Below, piece after piece: positions 58,588 through 64,000 of a stretch of 64,000 bases of DNA. Below the pieces are notes generated by a model, which was not told the origin of the DNA, ran no database searches, and saw only the letters and a program-made list of their open reading frames with translations. Position 1 is the stretch's first letter, and each line of letters starts with the position of its first letter. The position numbers and the translations under genes were made by a program. Source of the DNA: Alkalibacterium sp. MB6. Its GTDB lineage: Bacteria > Bacillota > Bacilli > Lactobacillales > Carnobacteriaceae_A. The stretch covers positions 62,001 through 126,000 of the forward strand of contig NZ_PREX01000002.1 in assembly GCF_009935905.1 (NCBI RefSeq). The letters are read 5' to 3'.

Positions 58588-60072
58588 TTACTTATTATCA
58601 GAGTCGTCTGAATCATCTGACTCAGCTAAAAATCCTGACAACTGATCACCAATTTGATCGCCTAAAGTAAAGGCTCCATCATCTTCCTCACGAAGTGCTG
58701 GCTTGGATGGTGTTGGACGTTGTTCTCTAACCTTAACGTCTTTTGGTGCATCATTAGAAGAAACGGATGATGACTCACTTGACGTATCGTCTGATAAAGC
58801 TTTAATACTTAGAGAGATACGTTCTTCAGAAGGGTTAACACTTAGTACTTTCACTTCAATCTCTTCATCTTTAGCGACCACTTCATGAGGGGTTTCCACA
58901 TGTTTATGAGCCATTTCAGAGATGTGTACTAAGCCTTCTACACCTGGTTTCACTTCAACAAATGCACCGAAATCAGTGACACGTTTAACTGTTCCTTTAG
59001 TCACAGTACCAGCAGGTAATTCGTCTGCGACGTTTTCCCAAGGTCCTGGTAAAATAGCTTTAATAGATAAAGAGACACGTTCTTGCTCTTTGTCTACTTT
59101 CAGAACTTTAACGTTCACTTTATCTCCTCTAGACAATTTGTCTTTTGGATGATCGATTCGCTCGTGCGCAATCTCAGAAATATGAACTAATCCGTCTACT
59201 CCACCGACATCTACAAAGGCACCGAAGTTAGTTAGGCGAACAACTTCACCTTCTACAACGGATCCTTCTTCAAGATTATTTAGCGCTTCTTCTTTCTCAG
59301 CAGCCTGTTCTTTTTCAAGCAATACTTTTCTAGATAGAATTAACTGACGCTCATGAGGATCAATCTCAATAATTTTGAAGGTGTAAGTGTTTCCTTCAAA
59401 TTGAGTCAAATCACTCACAAAGGATGTGTCGATTTGAGAAGCAGGTACAAACCCTCTCACTCCTAAATCAACGGTTAATCCGCCTTTTACAGCACGAGTA
59501 ACTGGCGCTTCAACTGTTTCATTGTTTTGATATTTTTCGTGTAATTCTTCCCATACTTTGCGTTGGTCAACGCGTTTTTTGGATAGAACAAAACTACCTT
59601 GCTCTTTATCTTTTACATCTCTTAATACGACCAAATCAATCACGTCACCGACTGTTACGATATCTGATGGGTGATCAAAACGCTCATTTGCTAATTCTCT
59701 CGGAGGAATAATGCCTTCTTGTCCTCCAGATAGCCCAACAATGACTTGCTTTTCTCCGTCAATTGCTAGAACTTCACCTTGTACAAGGTCGCCTGGTGTA
59801 ATGTCTTCTACTCCACTCATCACGTCAGACATAGACTCCGAGGTTGATTCGTTAGAACCAACTGCCGGTTGTACTTGAGCATTCTCATTCTCAGCCAAAA
59901 CATCTTCTGGATTTGTATTGCCAGTAGAATTCACTTGAACTTGTTCATTGGCAAGTTCAATAGCTTCTTTATCTGTTACTTCATCAGAAGAAACGTCTTC
60001 GGATGTCGATACTGTTTCGTCAGTTGTTTCTTCGTTAACTACTTCTTCGTTTCTATTCTCTTTTTCTGTCAT
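58588..60072 (-). CDS. rpsA: 30S ribosomal protein S1 homologue with acidic N-terminal extension
   Basis: mRNA-binding protein with four S1 domains beginning near residue 90: GDLVQGEVLAIDG, APVTRAVKGGLTVDLGVRGFVP, GSVVEGEVVRLTNFGAFVDVGG and GTVTKGTVKRVTDFGAFVEV. The first 88 residues are almost all Glu, Asp, Ser, Thr, Asn and Gln. In Bacillus YpfD the first S1 domain starts near residue 15. The C-terminus is acidic again (ESDDSDDSDNK). Length 494, against about 380-410 in relatives. ATG 60072 is fixed by GGGAGG upstream; the frame is open further. Order cmk-rpsA-der matches Bacillus. Confidence 0.95.
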   Translation of the reverse strand: MTEKENRNEEVVNEETTDETVSTSEDVSSDEVTDKEAIELANEQVQVNSTGNTNPEDVLAENENAQVQPAVGSNESTSESMSDVMSGVEDITPGDLVQGEVLAIDGEKQVIVGLSGGQEGIIPPRELANERFDHPSDIVTVGDVIDLVVLRDVKDKEQGSFVLSKKRVDQRKVWEELHEKYQNNETVEAPVTRAVKGGLTVDLGVRGFVPASQIDTSFVSDLTQFEGNTYTFKIIEIDPHERQLILSRKVLLEKEQAAEKEEALNNLEEGSVVEGEVVRLTNFGAFVDVGGVDGLVHISEIAHERIDHPKDKLSRGDKVNVKVLKVDKEQERVSLSIKAILPGPWENVADELPAGTVTKGTVKRVTDFGAFVEVKPGVEGLVHISEMAHKHVETPHEVVAKDEEIEVKVLSVNPSEERISLSIKALSDDTSSESSSVSSNDAPKDVKVREQRPTPSKPALREEDDGAFTLGDQIGDQLSGFLAESDDSDDSDNK

Positions 60073-60175
60073 CTTTGTATGCCTCCCAAACCAATAATTC
60101 CTACTTCTTTCATTGTACCGAATATAAAAATGGATTTCCAGTAAAACCAATTCAAATCCATGTATAAGGTCTAAT

Positions 60176-60847
60176 TTAGATAGTTTTAATCAGTTTTTTT
60201 ATTTCATTGACGACTTCTTCAATAGATAACTTCGTTGTATCGATTCTAATAGCGTCCTCTGCTTGCTTTAAAGGAGATGTCTCACGGGTAGAATCCTTGT
60301 AATCCCGATCAGCAATGTCTTTTTTTAATTGCTCCAAATCACTTTGCACGCCTCTTGTCTTGTTTTCTTTGTGTCGTCTTTCAGCACGCTCTTTAACGCT
60401 AGCCACTAAGAATACTTTCAAGTCTGATTTTGGAAGGACAACCGTTCCAATATCTCGTCCATCCATAACGACACCATTGTTTTCAGCCATTTTTTGTTGG
60501 CGTCTAACCATTTCTTCACGGACCAGTTTATGAGCAGACACGATGGAAACGGTATTGGTCACATTATTCTCGCGAATCTCATCTGTCACTTCCGTATCGT
60601 TTAAAAAAACTCTCTGACCGTCTTTTTTCCACTCAAATGTTATAACTAAACCAGATAACAGGTTAACCAGCTCGGTTTCATTTTTAATATTAACATTATT
60701 TTTTAAAGCGGCATAAGTTAATGCACGGTACATCGCTCCTGTGTCAACATAAATTAAACCTAACTCTTTAGCAATCTTTTTAGCAACCGTGCTCTTTCCA
60801 GATGACGCCGGTCCATCTATTGCAATTGTCATTGTTTCGTTTCCCAT
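60176..60847 (-). CDS. cmk: Cytidylate kinase
   Basis: Phosphorylates CMP and dCMP, 223 residues. P-loop [16 protein letters not shown] at the start, then [16 protein letters not shown] and [12 protein letters not shown], and [19 protein letters not shown]. The start may be ATG 60847 or the one five codons on; neither has a strong ribosome site. It lies between the LysM gene and rpsA. Confidence 0.97.
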   Translation of the reverse strand: MGNETMTIAIDGPASSGKSTVAKKIAKELGLIYVDTGAMYRALTYAALKNNVNIKNETELVNLLSGLVITFEWKKDGQRVFLNDTEVTDEIRENNVTNTVSIVSAHKLVREEMVRRQQKMAENNGVVMDGRDIGTVVLPKSDLKVFLVASVKERAERRHKENKTRGVQSDLEQLKKDIADRDYKDSTRETSPLKQAEDAIRIDTTKLSIEEVVNEIKKLIKTI

Positions 60848-60872
60848 TCATTTCACACTTTCGTTAGCATTT

Positions 60873-61550
60873 TTATTTCACTCTTAATTGTTGCCCTATA
60901 AAGACTGTTTCCTCTGTGAGGTTATTTAATGTCATTAATTCCTCAGTGGTCATGCCGTGGTTTAAAGCAATTCGGTACATGTTATCACCGGCTTTTACAA
61001 CATAGTGTTCTGCCCCAGCTGTTTCTGTAACGGTCTCACTCTCTGTCATTTCAGGAGTTGATGGGGGTTCAGTTGCAGAGGGTTCTCCACTTGTTCCGTT
61101 GTCTTCACTTCCTGTTTGATTGGTTTGCGCAGGTTGCAAAGGAGGTGTCGTGTTTTCCACAGATTCGTTACTTGTATTCGTTTCTGTATCTTCTGGTAAG
61201 TCAACGGTTTCTGATTCGTCAACAACATCCGTTGAATCAGCAGCTGTTTCTTCTGGTTCCTCTAAATCATCTTCTTCTGGTTCCTCTTCACGTTGAACAA
61301 CCTGTTCAACGGACGGACCAGATGGCTCTTCAGATGTTCCTGATCGATTAGTATACCATGCATAAGCAGATATCGGTAAAATAATAAGTAAGACTAAAAA
61401 TATTAAAAATACAGTTAAGACAGGAGATATACTTTGCTCACGTTCTCTTTTAGCCCTCCTGGACATGGGTTCGTCTTGAGAGTGATCGACTTCTTCATCA
61501 AAACGTTTAGACCACAGCTCTTCCATAGACTCTCTTTCTTTTTTTCCCAT
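60873..61550 (-). CDS. LysM-domain membrane protein (YpbE-like)
   Basis: A 225-residue type II membrane protein. A short charged cytoplasmic part precedes a membrane helix (VLTVFLIFLVLLIILPISAYAW, split at about 45-66). A long acidic Ser/Thr/Pro/Glu spacer runs to about 180, and a single C-terminal LysM domain (HYVVKAGDNMYRIALNHGMTTEEL) is expected to bind peptidoglycan. Bacillus has YpbE, a LysM protein, in the same neighbourhood. ATG has AAAGGAG upstream. Confidence 0.87.
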   Translation of the reverse strand: MGKKERESMEELWSKRFDEEVDHSQDEPMSRRAKREREQSISPVLTVFLIFLVLLIILPISAYAWYTNRSGTSEEPSGPSVEQVVQREEEPEEDDLEEPEETAADSTDVVDESETVDLPEDTETNTSNESVENTTPPLQPAQTNQTGSEDNGTSGEPSATEPPSTPEMTESETVTETAGAEHYVVKAGDNMYRIALNHGMTTEELMTLNNLTEETVFIGQQLRVK

Positions 61551-61580
61551 AAAAAAACTCCTTTCAGTTAATTCGATATT

Positions 61581-61586
61581 ATTATA
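61581..61586 (-). promoter_or_regulatory. Extended -10 promoter of the LysM gene
   Basis: On the minus strand TGC-TATAAT, perfect -10; -35 not clear. Confidence 0.55.
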
Positions 61587-61615
61587 GCATATATAAGCAT
61601 GTATATATCCTCACT

Positions 61616-63058
61616 TTATAAATTAAATAGGTTTTTTACCTTGATTTGAAAGTCCTTTTCGTGACTAACGTTCACATTCTCCACATACTCTTTTGGAATG
61701 TAAGGTAATGTCAGCTCCTTGTTACAATGAGAGCAACACTCTTTTGTTGATTGAGTCACATCTTCATCAAAATAACTCAATAAAATGCGTCGTTTGCATG
61801 CTTCTCTTAAAGCATAGGAGACCATTACATCTAACTGCTCTCTTTTATGCTCTCTTCTGTCTTCTATAATATGGAGAGCTTGTGATTCAGACACCTTCTG
61901 ATTAATAAAATAAGTGAGCATCCCTACCTTTGGATCATCTTTTAAATGAGTCAACCGATTGGGGTAAGTATAGGCATAGTGAATCTCATTTTCAGTAGGC
62001 AATGACCCTTCTTGTAGTCGCCGTTGGAGATTTTCGTCACCTTTTTCATACAAAAGCAAAGCGACTCCTCCTTTTTTATCTCGACTGCAACGTCCGATTT
62101 CCTGAAGGTACATTTCGGGATTGGAAGGAAGATGGTAATGAATCACAAACCGAATATCCGGTTTGTCTATACCCATACCAAAGGCGCTTGTTGCACAGAT
62201 CACTTGTATCTGGTTAGTGATGAATTGGGATTGAATAATGCGCTTATCTAATGCTTCTAAATCGCTATGGTAACTCTCCGCTCTAAAAGGTGTGTTTTCC
62301 CTAAGCAGTTGAGCCACTCGGTCAGCTGTTTTTTTACTTGAGAAGTAAATGATACCTGGTCCCTTAAACTCATTGACAGCTTGTAATAGCAAATCGTCTT
62401 TATTCCTAGCACATTCTTGAACCCTTAACTGAATAGACGGACGATTGACCGAATAAATAATTTCTTGAATATGCTCCCCTATTCCCAAATTGGCTATAAT
62501 TTCCTCTCTTACTTGTTTGACAGCCGTTGCAGTCAAAGCCATGGTTAGTGGGTTGTTTAATGATTTGCGTAATTCCCCTAACTGTAAATAGTCTGGTCTA
62601 AAATCCATTCCCCATTGCGATATACAGTGAGCTTCATCTACAACAAATAATGAGATGGTGAGTTGTTTTAATTTTGCCAATACAAACTCTTGCTGCATCA
62701 TTTCAGGAGAGATGAAAATAAATTTATAGGTGTTCAACCTGGATAATGTATACGACTTTTCTTGGCTAGTCATAAAACTGTTTAGCGCAACAACCGATTT
62801 TTCTCCATCCCGTTTCATTTTTTCAACTTGATCTTCCATCAAGGATAGCAAGGGAGAAACAATTAAGGTTTGTCCTGCAAAGAAATAAGAAGGGACTTGG
62901 TAGCAAAGGGATTTACCCGTGCCTGTCGGTAACATAATTAGCGTATTTAATCCATCTAATGCAGCGAATACAGCTTCTTTTTGTCCTGGCCTAAAGTGAG
63001 AAAAACCGTATTTTTCTTTAAGAAGAGTATGAACTTGTTCGCTTAACTTAGTATGCAT
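61616..63058 (-). CDS. recQ: RecQ-type DNA helicase, short form (RecS-like)
   Basis: 3'-5' DNA helicase of 480 residues. Motif I LPTGTGKSLCYQ, motif II FVVDEAHCISQWG, motif III ALTATA, motif IV IIYFSSKKTAD, motif V ATSAFGMGIDKPD and motif VI QEIGRCSRD are all there. A RecQ zinc cluster is suggested by ACKRRILLSYFDE and CCSHCNK. It ends soon after, without the HRDC domain, like Bacillus RecS. Its start overlaps the end of the YpbB-like gene by 11 bases, as in Bacillus. Confidence 0.95.
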   Translation of the reverse strand: MHTKLSEQVHTLLKEKYGFSHFRPGQKEAVFAALDGLNTLIMLPTGTGKSLCYQVPSYFFAGQTLIVSPLLSLMEDQVEKMKRDGEKSVVALNSFMTSQEKSYTLSRLNTYKFIFISPEMMQQEFVLAKLKQLTISLFVVDEAHCISQWGMDFRPDYLQLGELRKSLNNPLTMALTATAVKQVREEIIANLGIGEHIQEIIYSVNRPSIQLRVQECARNKDDLLLQAVNEFKGPGIIYFSSKKTADRVAQLLRENTPFRAESYHSDLEALDKRIIQSQFITNQIQVICATSAFGMGIDKPDIRFVIHYHLPSNPEMYLQEIGRCSRDKKGGVALLLYEKGDENLQRRLQEGSLPTENEIHYAYTYPNRLTHLKDDPKVGMLTYFINQKVSESQALHIIEDRREHKREQLDVMVSYALREACKRRILLSYFDEDVTQSTKECCSHCNKELTLPYIPKEYVENVNVSHEKDFQIKVKNLFNL

Positions 63059-64000
63059 GTGCTCTTATCCTCTCAATCTCAATTAATCGGAACCAGAAAA
63101 AAGGAATGTCTGGGTGATCCAATTTAAACTCTCCATAGGTTAGATCTGGCTTATCTTCAAAACAATGATGAATCATGGCATAAGCATCATCAGGAATAAA
63201 CGCCTTATAACCTGGCCAGTGAGTCACTAATACAATTTCCAAAAGGTGTTCGATGATTGTATTTTCTTTTAAGTGACGCAATCGTGCAATCTCATCAATG
63301 GTATGGCCCATTTCTATTAAATGAAGCGTCTCATACGCACTTTTATTTAATCCCTTACTCTCTTGGACGTGTATTGATGACCACAAGTTCTGAATTAAAG
63401 CTAAATCATGGTTAAGGGAATAAAGTCTAAACGATTCGAGTAAATGAGTCATTAAGACTTTGTAATCACTCTCGGTCATCGCAAACTTCTCGAGTAATTG
63501 CCGTCTAGTCAGTCCGTTTTCTTCATTACCCATTAACTGGTCGACCAACATATTGGCATACGATACTGGTAGACTCTCTAAATAAGAAGCGATTTCCTCA
63601 GCCCACTGTCTGGTCAATTCCTTCATTGGTAAACCTTGCTGTTTTATCCATAGTTTCGTTTGCCTTTGGTCCTCAGCTGACGGGAGATGCGGGAGATACT
63701 GATTGTTGTTATAGCTAAATTCAGACAGAATTTGACTGATAAAGACGAATCGTTCCCAAAAGACGGATCTTGTTTTAGCGTATTCAATGGACTTGATATC
63801 TGGAAGTGATCTATCTGGCATGATGAAAGCTGTTTTTTGTCTTTCTCCTTCTTCAGAAAGAAAAGCTTCACCATTGTCTACTATTAGCCACTTTCTTTTT
63901 GTAAAGTCGTTGATGATGCGCATCCACATCTTTTCGTTCCATTTTGGAAACAAACCGTATAATGAAAATAATTGCTTTCGCTCTATCGTATACAGTATGG
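63048..64000 (-). CDS. YpbB-like helicase partner, 5' end outside window
   Basis: Conserved protein always found before the recS-type recQ. The reading frame is open right to the window edge (64000), so the start is missing; 316 residues are visible and Bacillus YpbB is about 350. The edge sequence reads ERKQLFSLYGLFPKW in frame. The C-terminal part contains a helix-turn-helix region (KSAYETLHLIEMGHTIDEIARLRHLKENTIIEHL) typical of the family. It overlaps recQ and is probably translated with it. Function not established. Confidence 0.85.
   Translation of the reverse strand, partial: ILYTIERKQLFSLYGLFPKWNEKMWMRIINDFTKRKWLIVDNGEAFLSEEGERQKTAFIMPDRSLPDIKSIEYAKTRSVFWERFVFISQILSEFSYNNNQYLPHLPSAEDQRQTKLWIKQQGLPMKELTRQWAEEIASYLESLPVSYANMLVDQLMGNEENGLTRRQLLEKFAMTESDYKVLMTHLLESFRLYSLNHDLALIQNLWSSIHVQESKGLNKSAYETLHLIEMGHTIDEIARLRHLKENTIIEHLLEIVLVTHWPGYKAFIPDDAYAMIHHCFEDKPDLTYGEFKLDHPDIPFFWFRLIEIERIRAHAY

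Overview
The window looks like a chromosomal housekeeping segment of a low-to-mid GC Gram-positive bacterium of the order Lactobacillales. The Carnobacteriaceae (Marinilactibacillus/Alkalibacterium/Carnobacterium-like) are the best guess; genus is inference only. Supporting points are a Gram-positive PolC, a FabT/FabK-type fatty-acid synthesis cluster, LexA with Firmicutes SOS boxes, extended -10 promoters, strong AGGAGG ribosome sites, no dxr in its usual Bacillus position (which fits a mevalonate user), and a haem locus reduced to one decayed gene. Two unusually acidic extensions (NusA C-terminus, ribosomal protein S1 N-terminus) would fit a salt- or alkali-adapted relative. Almost every gene is on the minus strand; plus-strand items are plsC, lexA, one tRNA and a tiny unlisted peptide gene. 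No rRNA, prophage, IS element or CRISPR array is seen.

Layout in coordinate order. 1-5.4 kb: 3' part of the rimP-nusA-ylxR-ylxQ-infB operon. 5.4-14.6 kb: uppS-cdsA-rseP-proS-polC. 14.7-14.95 kb: a plus-strand 29-residue cationic hydrophobic peptide gene with its own promoter and a two-way terminator, splitting frr from uppS. 15-18.4 kb: rpsB-tsf and pyrH-frr. 18.5-23.4 kb: plsC, a 52-bp tandem repeat, a heterodimeric ABC exporter and yneF. 23.6-26.8 kb: tkt, ynzC and divergent lexA. 26.9-34.4 kb: obgE, rnz, a dehydrogenase, a LapA-like protein, degV, recJ and apt. 34.6-40.3 kb: engB with a degenerate glutamyl-tRNA reductase homologue, clpX, tig and a TPR protein. 40.4-50.2 kb: the complete fabT-fabH-acpP-fabK-fabD-fabG-fabF-accB-fabZ-accC-accD-accA cluster with three FabT-type operators. 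50.3-53.2 kb: small regulators, a flavin reductase, a CDP-alcohol phosphatidyltransferase and an unknown protein. 53.3-56.4 kb: tRNA-Arg(TCT) and two tandem glutamine synthetases. 56.6-64 kb: hup, der, rpsA, cmk, a LysM protein, recQ and the 5'-truncated ypbB, in Bacillus order.

Functionally the window joins membrane-lipid synthesis (FASII, plsC, cdsA, phosphatidyltransferase, uppS) with translation (infB, rimP, rpsB, tsf, frr, rpsA, proS, engB, der, obgE), replication and repair (polC, recJ, recQ, lexA, hup) and protein quality control (clpX, tig, rseP). The observations most worth following are the catalytic-cysteine-less HemA relic behind engB, the orphan peptide gene between frr and uppS, the hairpin-rich polC leader, and the terminator-like hairpin between the apparent rimP-nusA promoter and rimP.
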